Source: Monosporascus cannonballus (Eukaryota; Ascomycota; Sordariomycetes; Xylariales). From it: 64,000 nucleotides of DNA. The stretch covers positions 1 through 64,000 of the forward strand of contig QJNS01000331.1 in NCBI GenBank assembly GCA_004154925.1. The letters run 5' to 3'. Below the pieces are notes generated by a model. That model saw only the letters and a program-made list of their open reading frames with translations. It was not told the origin of the DNA and did not search any database. Of this stretch, positions 1 through 12,314 are shown piece by piece (within the stretch, counting starts at the first letter, position 1; each line of letters begins with the position of its first letter). A program made the position numbers and the translations under genes.

Positions 1-87
<87 letters not shown>
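1..87. repeat. Poly-C homopolymer at window edge
   Basis: The first 87 bases are C without interruption, followed directly by GGCCGGCGGCC and then ordinary sequence. It is not a telomere repeat (no CCCTAA units). A homopolymer of this length at a sequence edge most likely reflects no-signal poly-G reads assembled at a contig end, although a real C tract cannot be excluded from sequence alone. Confidence 0.9.
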
Positions 88-89
<2 letters not shown>

Positions 90-1250
90 CCGGCGGCCTC
101 GGCTAGCTAGAGATGGGGAAGTTGGGATATATGTCGTAGGACCTTGGAGTAACTGGGGAGCTTCCGGGTTTTCCGTCCTTTGCTGTACACTATTTTGAGT
201 TGCTGCGCTTTCTGTCGTTCAGGGCTCTTGTCTTTCGCCCGGGGGTCCAATGATATGGAAAGGTCCATTATGAGATAATTGGAACTCAACGTAGCAATTT
301 CTGAATTTAGTTCTGATGTCCTCCCACGTGCTCGGCCGTCAACTTAAAACTGCTTCGTATTTGTAAAGTATCATAGATGCCTTGAAGGAGCTCGTCGCAT
401 ACGTCCTCAATGGTATAACGTTATGAGGCCACCACGGATCGCAACGAAAATTCTCATGTGTTCCTAATCTTGATCTAGCCATTAAAGAGCCAAATCCTTC
501 TAGGATAAGACACAACCCTACCGGCCTCTCTTGAGGGGCTACTGTTCATACTAACAGTCACAAAGCTTAAAATGGTCCTGGCATATACCTGCGGATGCGA
601 CGCAGCTCCATGCTGTGAGGCTTCCCCTCCTACCTAGAGATAAATCATGGCTGCCCTTATATACAGAACTGAAGACAACCATGCCCAAGGATTGGAGGAG
701 TAAAGACGCAGAAGGTCGGTTTCAGTGCCCCCGTAGCATATCTAGTTACCATACCCTGAATGGTCGCTTGTCAGGGGCACATCGGATCATCACCAGCCGC
801 GCACGGCGCGCTACCGGTAAACTCACTCAAAAGTCATCGTGATGTGTCTGTTACGTTTTATTAAACTACCTAAGAATCTGGTATCTCATCCCGAACTCAC
901 CTGGCGGCCCCAGTCCGGTCCTTCCGCGCTGGGGAGGGGAAAATCCACCAAAAGCACTACCACGCCGCACGTTCCTAGACGCCTCCTTCCTGACGCGCTA
1001 TTTTCTTACAATCCTCAACACGGGTCGCTTGTCCTCAGGTGTGCTTGGTATCTGCGGGAAATGTACCCACAATCCCGAATCGTGTCTTCTGCCTTCGTGC
1101 TCCCCCGACCTTGTTTGTGGTGCCCTCCTCACAGCTAGCTCCCTGCGATCGACTGACTCACGTTATCTAACTGCTGAGTTACTTCCTTCCGCCGTCTCTT
1201 CTGGGCCCGCTATAGTTGAACACAGCGTCGGCAGGTCATGGGCTGTCTCC
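88..1250. other. Gene-free stretch, nothing recognised
   Basis: The stretch has mixed composition and no RIP-like AT richness. Several short open frames of up to about 100 codons exist on the plus strand, but none shows a recognisable domain or a splice pattern that joins it to a neighbour. It lies downstream of the Rae1 gene, so part of it is probably that gene's 3' UTR and terminator. Confidence 0.5.
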
Positions 1251-2457
1251 CTACCGCTTCTTGACGCTCGGCCTAGGCTTGCACTCCTCGCCCTGGATGG
1301 GGTGGAGCATGACCTTGTTGGGATAGTTCGGGTTGTTCGCCGAGAAGCCCTTGCTCCAGTCGTAGCCGACGGCGTAGGCGAAGATGGTGCCGCTGGCGTT
1401 GAAGGTGGTGGCCGTGATGCTGCCGCCCACGCTCGGGTACCCCTTGAGCCGGTGCTTCGCGTCCTTGTCCCAGAAGTGGAACGTGCCGTCGCTACCGGCC
1501 GTACTGAACGTCCCGTGCTGCGGATGAAACGAGATGTCGTTCACGGCATAGACCTGGGTGGTATTGCCGCTGGGCGGGTCCCGGTGGCACTTAAACGAGA
1601 AGTTTGAGCTTGTGTTTTATCAACAGCGTTAGTGGCGATGAAGTCTGGTGAATTCGGCGATCATTAGGGCTGGTTGGTAGCTTACCCTGCGTCCTTGTCC
1701 TCGACGTACTGAATAGCACACCGTCCCTCGATACTGCCAATGGCAAAACCCGACGAGTCGGTGAAGCAGCTCACTACGCGTGTTTGCCACTTAAGTGGGC
1801 TCTGTAGGGTCTTGTAGAACTTCATGGGGTCGGCGAGATTCACGACGTTGATGTACCGATCGGCTGTGCCGATGACGAGTAGACTGTTGCGCACGTCCAT
1901 GGTGTAGACACGCTCTTGGCAGGTAACGGAACCGACGGGATTGCTGGACCTCAGATCCCAGTACTTGATGGTCCTATCCCACGAGCCGGTTACCAGCATG
2001 GGGCCGCTCGCGTTGGGGAGCTCGAAGAACTTGGCGCACTTGATCGTCTGGTCGTGGGCGGCTACCTGGGCAGTCTGGCCGGTCTGGAGGTCGCACACCT
2101 TCGCCTGCTTGTCGGCCCCGGCAGACACAACCTTGCTGCCATCCTGCAGAGCCTGTTAGAATGTCCGGAGCCAGCTGCGGTTGCAAGGCTCATCCGACTT
2201 ACTTTCGACCAGTCGACGCTCAAGACCGGAGCATCGTGCTCGTAGAGGTGTTTTCCTTCGCTCTGGCCACTAGCCGAGATCTCGTAGATGCGGACCTTCT
2301 TGTCCCAACTCGACACGGCTAGGAAATCTCTGGCGCTCGAGAAGGCGAGGTCGGAGACGGTATCGTCGGGAGGATTCGAGACGGCGACATCTTTGGACAG
2401 ATCGCCGACGGTATTACTAGTGGCAGCCGCCGAGGCGGTGCCGAAGAGACCCGACAT
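1251..2457 (-). CDS. Rae1/Gle2-type mRNA export factor (WD40 repeat nucleoporin)
   Basis: I read three exons: 2457-2203, 2143-1686 and 1608-1251, giving 356 residues, the usual size for Rae1/Gle2. The introns are GTAAGT..TTCTAACAGGCTCTGCAG (59 bp) and GTAAGC..CACAAG (77 bp), and phases join cleanly (WSK|DGSKVV and KDAG|SNFSFK). The N terminus MSGLFGTASAAA is followed by successive WD40 blades. Diagnostic stretches are SSWDKKVRIYE, GSWDRTIKYWDLR, SNFSFKCHR, and near the C terminus FHPQHGTFSTAGSDGTFHFW and YDWSKG. In the known family this protein is a seven-blade propeller at the nuclear pore that binds a GLEBS motif of Nup98-type nucleoporins and supports poly(A) RNA export and spindle function. 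It is transcribed from the shared upstream region at 2458-3070. The family assignment is strong; the exact third-exon acceptor is the least certain point. Confidence 0.93.
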
Positions 2458-3071
2458 TGTGCTGGTTCGTCAGTCAATCGGACGATCGGAAGTTGTCGTC
2501 GGATGAGGGAGGAATGAAGAAGGTAGGGAGGGCCGGAGGACAGTTGGAAGGAAGTAATAGAGTTGTCTGGCTGAGTTTGGGAACTGGGCACAGAAGCTAA
2601 GAGCCGCGCATTGCGTCTTTTCCTTCCCAGTTCGCGGCGAAATAAAACCCCGTACAAGCAAAGTTTAACCGCCAGCCGGGTTCCTTAAAGTTAAAGTTTG
2701 AGAAGTTGGCCGAGACAAAGAGGCCTGGAATTAACGTGCCTGGGGCCTGGGAATTTCTTGTGACGCGATTCGACTTGAGAAGCTGCAGTGCAACATCCAA
2801 TCAATCCACAACAGCTCCTGCCTTATCTTATTCCTTACGGATACTGTTACCCGGGGGGTAGCAGAAGGGGGGGAGGGGGGATTTAACGGAGGCCACCTGC
2901 CAAACTGGGCCGCCACTTGCCGCTTCAGAAGCTGCCAGTCCCGCTTCTTTTTTTTTTTTCGCAGCATGGAGCTTTAAATAAAAATAAAGCTCCGACCAAG
3001 AAATCTCTTCCCTTTTCTTTCTTCTCACAACCCCCTCGCCCAAAAAATCGCGATCGAAGCTACACACAGAG
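2458..3071. promoter_or_regulatory. Upstream region of Rae1 gene, possibly bidirectional
   Basis: This gene-free stretch lies between the Rae1 start (minus) and a doubtful plus-strand ORF at 3072. It contains a CCAAT motif near 2796, a T run at 2947-2959, G-rich and A-rich tracts, and a pyrimidine-rich stretch around 3005-3045 that looks like a fungal transcription-start region for the plus strand. There is no canonical TATA box for either direction. Confidence 0.35.
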
Positions 3072-3794
3072 ATGCCCTTTCCACCTCGGTGGTCGGGGCG
3101 TCTCCGCGGCCCCTATCCGCAGGGTCGCGAACAATCTAGAGCTTTGGGAGAAAGTCCCCGGACGTCCCTTCTGCTTCCTCCCTCGGGGGTGGCAGAAGCG
3201 GGAGCGGAAACGCGCCGCCATAGAAGCACCGCGGCTCACATACTCGGCGCCCGTCCTTCGCTGTCTCCGTCTGCCCCCTCGCGCCTATATCTTACCCTGT
3301 TCTTCGTTATCTGCTGGCCCGGCGGCCGGCCCGAGACCCCCTTGGACGAAGATATGAGTCCGCGCTCGGTGCCTGGAGTCGGTGTCCGGCGGGCTTCGGA
3401 GGATGCGGGTTCGATGGTCGGGGGAACGCTGGACGGCGGCGGCGTTGGGCTTCAAGGGCGCTCGGAGCTGATTTTCGTCGAGATTGATAGTTATGCGATT
3501 GCCCCGACCATGCGCTCTTCGGGGTGTATGGTCGGGGTTACTCGATGGGGCTTATTCTTGGTGCGAGGGGGTTCGCCACCTCTTTCTACCCTCCCTTGCG
3601 TGATGGGGCTATTTCAGTCAGACAACGGGTTGGATGGGCACCTTTTCAAACTCTGGGCTTCTCACGGGAAGTCCCCCTTCTGTCCATATGTTTGTGATGA
3701 TGATTTTGCTCCTAATCCACAGGGTTGTGTCTACGTGGGTTCCGGGGCAGCACAAGTTCAGGTGATGATATCCAATATTAGAGTCAAGCACTGA
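3072..3794 (+). CDS. Doubtful hypothetical protein (240 codons)
   Basis: This is a single open frame with an ATG start preceded by a pyrimidine-rich, promoter-like stretch. The predicted protein is rich in Pro, Arg, Ser and Gly. It has one hydrophobic patch near residues 70-80 (LYLTLFFVICW) and no domain I recognise. No clear intron was found. The GC-rich 5' half favours open frames by chance, so this may be a 5'-leader or non-coding. Kept only because it is the longest unshadowed frame between two real genes. Confidence 0.2.
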   Translation: MPFPPRWSGRLRGPYPQGREQSRALGESPRTSLLLPPSGVAEAGAETRRHRSTAAHILGARPSLSPSAPSRLYLTLFFVICWPGGRPETPLDEDMSPRSVPGVGVRRASEDAGSMVGGTLDGGGVGLQGRSELIFVEIDSYAIAPTMRSSGCMVGVTRWGLFLVRGGSPPLSTLPCVMGLFQSDNGLDGHLFKLWASHGKSPFCPYVCDDDFAPNPQGCVYVGSGAAQVQVMISNIRVKH

Positions 3795-4426
3795 GGCTTC
3801 TAGCCCGTTGATGACCTTCAAATGCGTTATGGTATCTGATGAACATTGCCCTTCTTCAATATTTTTGCTCTACCTTTCGCACCAGACATTTTCCCGCGTT
3901 AGATGGATGCTGGATTCGTGGCCCATGACTATCATCATGATTGCTTTGAAATAGAAATACCATATGGGGACTAAACGAGGACAAATGAAACCAACGGCAA
4001 GACCCAGGAGAAGCTGGCCGAACTACAATAGGCGTATTTGAGGCGTACTTGAAGAGTGAGGGAGGATAGTTGGTTCGCAAGCAGGAGTGCCGTAGCCGCC
4101 CAAGTAGTCCACCCGGTTATACCAGAGTGTGGTAGGGCGTGATCGCTTGGAGTAAGTCTCGGATTATTAAATATATTATACTTTGCGCGCAACGATGGTA
4201 TCTCGATTCCAAGCCAAACCGAACCTAAACACCGGCTATGAAGCTCTACTCGGGGCTGACCCCTGGCTGGTTTATATATGAATACGTACCCCGTATCGTC
4301 GACCAGAGAGCACACACACGCCCATCCCTCCATCCGTTCATTCATCAACAAGCAAATCCGCCGGCAACGTTCCCATCTGTCCGGAACCATCGCATCCATC
4401 ACCACGTCACACCACGTCACACCACG
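3795..4426. other. Gene-free stretch, 3' side of the 489-aa gene
   Basis: There is no credible coding region. Three tandem copies of the unit CACCACGTCA lie at about 4399-4431, overlapping the end of the minus-strand gene that stops at 4427. The stretch probably includes that gene's 3' UTR. Confidence 0.4.
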
Positions 4427-5820
4427 TCACATAAGCCCGCCGAGCACGACCTTGCCGACGCTCGTGACCTCGGCCCTGACGCCGGCGCGGCTGGCGTCCT
4501 CGAACTCGCGGACGACGCCCTGGACGAGCAGCTTGCGGACCTTGGCGTCGGCCTTGGCGAAGAGCTCGGCGACGCCCGGCTGGGCGGCGCAGTCGCGCGG
4601 CGAGGGCAGCAGCGTCGTGAGCCGCGCGTAGCAGTCGATGAGCACGTCGCAGAGCGTCGCGAACGTCTCGAAGAAGTCCGGGTCGAACGGCAGGTTCGGC
4701 GTCAGCAGGTGCGTGTACTCCTCCCCCGGCAGGAGGTCGCCGCCCTCGGCCCCCAGGCCGAAGCTGATCACCCTGTGCTGCTGGTTCTGTTGCTGCTGCT
4801 GCCCCCCGCCCGCGCCGCCGCCGCCGCCGCCGCCGCTACTCGCGTGGTGGTGGTGGTGGTGGAGGAGGTGGTGGTGGTTGCTGCCGTCGTCTGGCCCGCC
4901 CTCCCCGTACCCCGCGCCCGAGAGCCCCGCGTCGCCTCCGACCCCGGCCCCGGACTGGCGACGGCCCTTGCCTCCGGGGCCGCGGCGGAACATCTGTGGC
5001 AGCCGCGCGCGCGACAGCGTGCTCGTGTTGGTGCCGTTCTCCGTGTGTATCTGCTGGTAGGACTCGAATTCCGTGAGGAGCGTGTTGAAGGAGCGCAGGA
5101 ACTCGAGCGGCGTCGACGAGTTGAGGTCGATGACCGTGGGCAGCGAGAGGCCCAGCAGGAGGTAGTTCGTGGCGCGCCGGGCGAGCTTCCGGTTGTCGAA
5201 GTACGGCATGCGCGCCAGGTCGGGCTTGTCGAAGAGGAGGGTGTTGAACCAGTATATCCGTCCCTCGTGGCTGCAAAGATATCTATCGTTAGCGCATAGT
5301 TCCCATAGAGGGGGAGGGGCGGGGAGCATGGCAGTGGACGCGACTGGAGCTGCACGGGTTACGAGTGACATACGCTTTGCGCAAGTAGTCTAACGTTGAT
5401 ATTCTCTTATTTGCGAGTTCATGTATGTGCTGGTAGACCGCAAAGGAGGCCTCTGCCAAACTCCCCTGCCCGGCTTGTAGTGTGGGCGGAGAGGTCGCGG
5501 CGGAATTAAGACCGTTCATGGCCGTCGCTGGCGCGGGTGCGGTACGGCCACTCGTAGCCTTGGCGAGCGGATCCGTAGGGGTAGTTGCGGGGGTCAGCAC
5601 GGCCTCAGTATCCCTCGATAATTTTGCCGCGGCTGCAAGCGCAAAATCCGGGATTGCGGGGGGTGCGGATGCGTCCGTCCTTATGTGGCCTGTCCCATTG
5701 GAAGCCGAACTGCTCGCGCGCCGTCTCGCCTTGGGAGATGAGAAAGATGCCTTGCGCCCGATCGAGGGTCTGCGATCCCGGTCTTTGGTCAATACGTTCG
5801 TCTGCTTCTGCGTCTGTGCT

Positions 5821-5857
<37 letters not shown>

Positions 5858-5999
5858 CTTGGGTCCGGGTCTGGTTTTGGCTTTGAGAATCCCGTTGCTC
5901 TCCGGAACTTGTGCCTGGTCGCGATTTGCTGCCGGAACTTCCCCAGGTGTTGGTGGTGAAGAAGGCAGAGCCCATGCCATTATGCAGCTGGAACGCCAT
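4427..5999 (-). CDS. Conserved-looking fungal protein of unknown function, low-complexity rich
   Basis: Two exons, 5999-5374 and 5270-4427, give 489 residues. The intron GTATGT..GCTAACGATAGATATCTTTGCAG joins ..YLRKA|HEGRIYWFN.. in phase. I start at the ATG at 5999 (MAFQLHNGMGSAFF); upstream in-frame codons are not ATG. The N-terminal third is polar, with an (AQ)n tract from a GTGCCT hexamer repeat (about 5817-5856) and Ser/Arg-rich stretches. The centre, from about residue 185, looks folded and conserved (FAVYQHIHELANKRISTLDY, LARMPYFDNRKLARRATNYL, TVIDLNSSTPLEFLRSFN). A later insert holds His, Gly and Gln runs, and the last 110 residues are again globular. I do not recognise the family. No membrane segment or signal peptide is evident, so it is probably an intracellular protein. 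Confidence 0.75.
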
Positions 6000-7249
6000 T
6001 CTCAATATTGATTTACTAATCTTATCAGCACCAATGGACCCCAGCCGGTTTTCCCTACGGTTTAGCGCATTCCCTTGTTCGGACTTTCACCCCGCCAGCA
6101 CCGCTCTGATTGGATCGGGAGACGAAGAGGATCGCATGAAATTCGATGTGGGAATCAGCCATTAACCAGTAACATATGGTGGTTTAATCTGGAGTTAGAA
6201 ACGAATGGAGGAGATGGTCAAGAATACGGAGACGTAGGTAAGGCAAAATAGATATCATAAAGGCACGAGGGTAAGCGTATTTGGTGCTAGGCAGGCACAC
6301 GCAGGGCTTTGAGCGACACACCCCTGGAACGGAACCGATAGAATGGATGCTTAAGGGAGGGAATAATTGAACTAGTGAAGTTAGGACGATGCCACGATGA
6401 TACAAATTAGGTAGTTGGTTATCTGAAATGCACATGATCGTCGTCGTCCCCGGTCTTACTGAACCAGCCAGATACGCTGACTCGGAAACGGGGCACGCAG
6501 AGAAGGAAGGACGGGTGGTGGATTGAAGTAGGAGAGGGGGCCAAAATTGTGTGTCTATCTATGTATATATACTTGGCATTAGAAATACGGATATATTTGC
6601 CCTTTAACTGGATAATGTAAGTAAGACGGGGAACGCGGATGGAGCGGACTTGTCACGGTGATGAGGAGGCTTTGGGATATATGATTCGCGCGGCATCCAA
6701 AAATGTTGCGCATCGCATCCCCCTCCGGATGGGCTTCAAGTTTTAACGGGCGCACAGTGACACACAAAACCTTTCTGAAATGGGAGGGGGGGGAGGGTTC
6801 CTCGACTTCAGCCGTCCAACCCGACGATGCAAAATGCTGTGATCACATGCAGGCTGTGACTGTGGTTAGTGCCGGGCTCGAGTCGAATGTAACGGGTGCT
6901 AACTGTATTTAGGTTCATGAAACATCTCCCACCCACACAACAGCACAACTGCCTTGAGTCCTGGGGCTCCAGCTTTGTCCCGGAGCCGGCAGAGTGGATG
7001 GGAATGGGGAATCCCTGGCGAAGAGAATCGCAGAAAACGTCTCGGCAGATCCTGGCCGGCCTCCATAAGATGATCTCGTTGCCGGCAGTGAAGACAATCG
7101 GATCACTGCAAACAGGCGCCATTGTTTGTCATGTGAATCGAGGTCGGCTTCAGGGCCTTTTCATCAACACAGTTTTCCGAGGACATTCCAAGATTTTGCG
7201 CCAACAGACAGCCGGTCCGGGTTTCAAGAAGCCATTAGCTACCTAGGCA
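6000..7249. other. Gene-free stretch before the transposon edge
   Basis: This covers the promoter side of the 489-aa gene and then 1 kb with no convincing gene. A 115-codon plus-strand frame at 6896-7246 runs up to the transposon boundary but has no recognisable domain. The composition is normal, so RIP-type mutation stops sharply at the transposon edge at 7258. Confidence 0.4.
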
Positions 7250-7257
7250 AGTAGCTC
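7250..7257. repeat. Left 8-bp target-site duplication of hAT-like element
   Basis: AGTAGCTC lies immediately before the left terminal inverted repeat. The right copy at 22705-22712 is AGTAGCCC, a single C/T difference. Eight base pairs is the duplication size of hAT transposons. Confidence 0.7.
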
Positions 7258-7350
7258 TAGGGTGAGGGAATGGGTGCCCATCGGATTTGCCAAGGACCTA
7301 TAGGTTACTCATTGGGTCTTGCCAAGGACCTACGGGTACCTAATAGGTAA

Positions 7351-10300
7351 AAATTTGCATATAAAGCAAATCGCTTTAATAATTTAAAATAATCCGAAAT
7401 AATTTAATAAACTTATTAATATTTAAAAATTCGCAATTAAATTATATAAAACATTTTGAATATTATATAATTAAATAACGTTAATTTCTTTTTAAACTGA
7501 GTTTAAATTTCGTTTAAATTTTTATTATTATTAGTATTTTACGTATTATTCGAATTCTTATTATTTTACGTGTAATTATTTTGCGCGTTATTATTTTGCG
7601 TATTTTTAATGTATTTAAAACTTTAATTATAAGCTTTATTTAATAAAACGCTAGATTTTTTACCAAAAGCCGCATTTTTTATTTATAATTTTACTAAATT
7701 TTAATAATAACTTCAAATATTTTTATTTAATTATATAGTTTTTTATTAAATAAAAATTCGTTTGGCGTAAATAATACATAAATTAATTATTGTAAAAATT
7801 AAATTATTTGAAAATTACTTTATATATTATTTATTTTGAAATATTTTGATTAATATAATTTGTACCGTTTTCTATATAACGTCTATAACAAAATTTCTTC
7901 TATTAAATATTAAAAAAGTATTTTTAAGTAATAACTTATTAATTATTTAATATTGTCGAATTTTAGGCAAAATAACGGCTATATATTAACATTAATTGAA
8001 AATTATTTGATTTTTTAAAAAAAAAACTTATATTTAAACAAAACGCGTTTTTTTGCTTTTTAAAAAAGGCCGAGCATTTAAAAATTACTTTTCCAGCCGA
8101 GCACTTAAATATTATTTTCTGAATAAAATGTTATTTTATAGTATAGAAAATTCTTTTTTAAAGCTAAACAGTTTTTTTAATTTTAAAGTTAATTAACAAA
8201 CTATTTACTTAACACTCGGTATTTTAACCATTATTACAATTATTAAACTATTAGTAAATAAATATTTCATAGTTATTTTAATAAAACTTTATTATTATTC
8301 TTAAAATTTTTATTATAATAATATAAAGTTATTAATTATAATAGCGGTATAGTAATAAATAAATATTCGGCGAATATTTGATTAAATTTAAATATGAAGA
8401 AATTCTTAACGGAAAATAAGGTATATAAAATAATATAAATAATTAAAAACAAATTTCAAAATTTACTTAAATGTCTTATTTTAAAAAGTTTTATTTTTTA
8501 TTATAATAAAAATAATATATATAATATTATTCTATTATAATTATTTCTTTAATTTTAATATATATAAATAAATATATTCTACAATAGAAAGTAATATGTT
8601 ATATAATAAAAATAAATAATAAAACTAGAGAAAAAAACCACTTTATATTAAATTTAATCCGCCTTTAAGAGTTACGAATATAATAATTATATTTCTTATC
8701 GCCTTAATTTAATAATTACGAGCCTAGTTTACTGTACTTATAATAATAAATTTAAATTATCTCGAAAAAACGGCCGGTTTTAAATAAGTATTAAAATTTG
8801 ACTTTTTAAAATCTTATCCGCTTAGTTTTTTAATAACCTTTTTATTTTCGGCATTAATTAACTTTTTTTTTGTATAAAATTATTCCTTAAATATATTTGT
8901 TTAATATTAAAATCCGCTTACTTTAATAATCTAATTAATATATACAGATTTTTAAAATATCTAATTTTCGTCCTTATTATTTTGAGTTTTACACGAATTT
9001 TTAAATTATTATATAATATCCTCTAAAGTTTATTTAGTAATAAGTTATGCTAATTCGACAATTTCTCTAGGTTTTCGATAAACGGAATTTAAAATACTTT
9101 TTATATTTTTTCTTTACGTTTTTCAAATTGTTTTTGTATATAAAAAGATTTGTTATTATCGTATATAATATTATTATCATAATTAAATACTTTAATTCGG
9201 ATATAAAATAATATAATTAAAATTAATTTATATTATTACGGTAAGATTAATTAACGGTTTAAATAATACTTTAACTGAATAAAATTTCAAATATATTTTA
9301 TTAATACGAAAAAATATTATACATATAATAAATCCCGTATAAAATAAATAAAACCGAGAAATATGTTATTAATTCATTATTATAATATTAAAACGGTTTC
9401 TTTAAAACGAATACTTAGATAATGTAAATAAGAAATAATTTTCGAAATATTAATTAAATTACTTACGTTCGCATTAAAAATAATTATTAATAATATTTTT
9501 TATAAGTTATTGCTAATACGGTATATCGAACTCCTTTTTTAAAACTAAAATTTAATAAGAAAATTTCAGTAAGGTTTTCGTAATTGAAAATAAAAATACG
9601 TACAATAAATTATATATTCCGCTTATTATATTTTTTTAAATAATTTTTATACGTTTACTTAAAGTATTTAATAGCTTTCTCGTAAAATATAGTATCAAAT
9701 AATTTCAATTAAAAATATTTTTGCTAATTATTAAAGTAATTACTAAATTTAATAGCTGTATTGCTTAATAATAAGTAAATCAAAATAGAAAAATAAACTA
9801 ATAAACGATTATTAATAAATAACTTATTAATATATTTAAAATTTTTCAAAATTACTAACATGATATCTTTCCGCAATAATCGCATCTATATTAATAATCG
9901 GTTAATAAATTTAAAAAAAATTAATTTTTGCTTAATTTTTATTTTCTTTATTTTTTGATTTTTTATCCGAACAACACTTTTAATAAGCTTTAACAATATA
10001 CTTTTCGCATTTACGTAAATACTTAAATATAAATTTGTACCCGTTCACTATATAGAAAATGTAATTTTCTCGAAAAAAAACTGAAATTATTCGTTATCTA
10101 GATAAGGTATTTAAAAATATTAATTAAAAAACGAATAAATCTGATACTTTTAAAAATGATATCTAACTTGCTTTTTTTAATGGTAAATATTTACGCATAA
10201 AGTTTTATATTACAAAAGTATATTTTTATGATATATAATAAAAAATGGTTATCGAACTTTAATAGCTATAAACGTTACGAATTATATAAAGTATGTTTTT

Positions 10301-10381
10301 GTAATCTAAAATCTTATTTATAATTATATCTTATTAAATTTATAAAAGAATCCTAGTTTATTAAAGTTGAAATAAATCTAG
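7351..10381. other. AT-rich, RIP-mutated interior of hAT-like element (left part)
   Basis: About 3 kb of A/T-dominated sequence contains no open frame of note and no recognisable motif on either strand. Remaining G/C bases are mostly in CG or GC contexts, as expected after heavy C-to-T mutation on both strands. Confidence 0.6.
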
Positions 10382-10386
10382 ATAAC

Positions 10387-10805
10387 TGTAACGAACCTGT
10401 CATATATCCACCTGGAGGTATAAGCAGTATCCGAAATGGGGTCTTGATTTGCAGGTAATAATAGGGCGAGGAATAATTTAATGGTCTGTTCGTTAAAGAG
10501 ATTTAAAGACTTTTCCCTTAATTAGAGAACGGTACAGTTGCTTTTGACTAAAAGCTTAAATTGATAGCTAAGGAACGAAACTAAGTAAGTGCTATTTACA
10601 TAAGAAATTGATTTATTATATATCCTAGTTTTTTAAAATGAATATGTCGTAGATCTATGTGATTTAAGTAATTTGATTAATTTATTAAATTATTTAGATT
10701 ATTTTGTCTAGGCCAAAAACTTCCTTCCGGAATTTAGCTATAATGGTTTTACGTTAGGCCTTAAAGGTTAGCTTTCTTAAGATAGGAACCCTTGTTCCTA
10801 TAATA
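10387..10805 (-). repeat. LTR of family A Gypsy (3' LTR for minus-strand coding)
   Basis: This copy is 419 bp and aligns without gaps to 17094-17512. Its outer (left) two thirds keep C and G bases such as CCTGTCATATATCCACCTGG, while its inner (right) third is C-to-T mutated. Confidence 0.93.
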
Positions 10806-10985
10806 TTATTTCCTTTTTCCGAGGATCTTTGTCCTAAAGATAAGAACCGTAAATGGCCATTTTTGTTTTTGTTGGAGAAAATTCTTGAAGATATCCTAAT
10901 TAACTTTATTATGATAGGCCGTATTCAAAAAAAGAAAAAAAAACCTTACTTAAATTAATGCAGAACGCATAATAATTACGTAAAT

Positions 10986-11510
10986 TTTATCGAAAAATTT
11001 GGTTTTAAAGTTATTGTTTATTCGAATTATATTCGTTTGGGGGAATTTAATTATTATTTTGTGGCGGATATCTTTAGTTGTAATTGTTATACCCGTTGTT
11101 AATGTTCGGCCTGCGACGTATTAGATATGAATTCCCTGGTGAAAATTAGGGAGGAATGCGAACGTTTATAAAAGGAATAATGCGAAATAAAGGATAAACT
11201 GATAGAGCTTTTAAATTAATTAAAATGTTTGCGTTTTTAGCAAGATATTTTGCAAAAAAAGGCTTTTGTTATTTTAAAGGAAAGTTATAAAATGGATTAA
11301 TTGGAAAAATAGGAAAAATTGGAAAAAAAATAGCGACGTATAGAAATAAAGTAGGTATAATTTATTTCCGAAATAGACGTTATTACGGAAACGTTTATTT
11401 TTTTCGATTAGAACGCCGTAAGGTTAAATTTAAACGAAGGACCGTTATTGCCCGCGATTTTGGCCGCGTTGGAAACGGTTGGTTAGGATTTTGGCGGTAA
11501 AACGTTTTAA
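10986..11510 (+). pseudogene. Opposite-strand accessory ORF in family A Gypsy: Cys-cluster plus coiled coil
   Basis: This plus-strand frame of 175 codons lies between the end of the integrase region and the 3' LTR, antisense to pol. It can be read without frameshift; its 12 internal stops are all TAA or TAG and none is TGA, which fits CAA/CAG (Gln) codons converted by RIP. The N-terminal part has a cysteine cluster (CNCYTRC, CSACD), and several Tyr codons sit where Cys would complete the spacing. It is followed by a charged heptad-like region (KIREECERL, QDILQKK, RRIEIK). A similar arrangement is found in the other Gypsy family here (39943-40401, minus). I recall similar Cys-cluster/coiled-coil hypothetical proteins being common in fungal genomes. 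Function is unknown; a zinc-binding, coiled-coil protein is the inference. Confidence 0.6.
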
Positions 11511-12314
11511 TTAGGTTTATCGCATTCGTTAAATAGTTAAATAATTCCCAAATATTTTTTTTATATAAGTACCTTTTTTATTTAATTAAATATTGGATTT
11601 TGTTTTTAACTATTTTGGAATCCAGTATTTATTCGATTTCGTATTCGTCAAAATCTTTTTTAAGTTTTAAGTTTATTTTTAATAAGGCGTTTTTGGGTAT
11701 TGGTTTAAATAAAAAAAATGTGGAAAACAGGGTGTATTTTTATATTTTTGGGTAGCGACAATCGGTAATTAGTTTTGGAAATAACTTTTTCAATTTTAAA
11801 CGGGTTAAATTTTTTAAAATCGAGATTATCGCTAGGTTTTTTCGTTTTGATCCGTAAGATGTTCGAAATTACGTTTTGTTTCTGGCGTAATAGGTAAACC
11901 TTATTTCTTTTTATTAAAATTAATCCTTTAATTTTTTTTATTATAGTATTAAGCCATTTTTTGTTAAAGAAACTTTAATTCGTTATGAAAACGAATTTAT
12001 ATCGTTTTAATTTTTGTTATTAATGTTTTTGCTTTCGGGGTAATTGTAATAATTTTTGGTATTTTGTTAAATAATTATTTAAGTTATTTTGTTTTTGTTT
12101 TGTGCCCGTATATAGCCGTATAAAGAAATATATTTATGTTTTCGTTAACAGATATATTATAAGCGATTTGTGTTAATAGTAAAAGTTTTACCTAATTATT
12201 TTATTAGTAATTAACGTAATTTCGAAAATATTATTTTAAGGTCTGGTTTAATTTTTCGGTTTAGCCGTCCGTTTAAAAGTAATAAACTATAAAAAACTTA
12301 AACTTAACATTAAT

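Noticed and set aside
1..87. Possible telomere
   Set aside because: Pure C without CCCTAA units.
4238..5299. Long plus-strand frame (353 codons) opposite the 489-aa gene
   Set aside because: Shadow of the GC-rich minus-strand gene; composition is Arg/Glu/Val low complexity and the real gene has a spliced, folded-looking protein.
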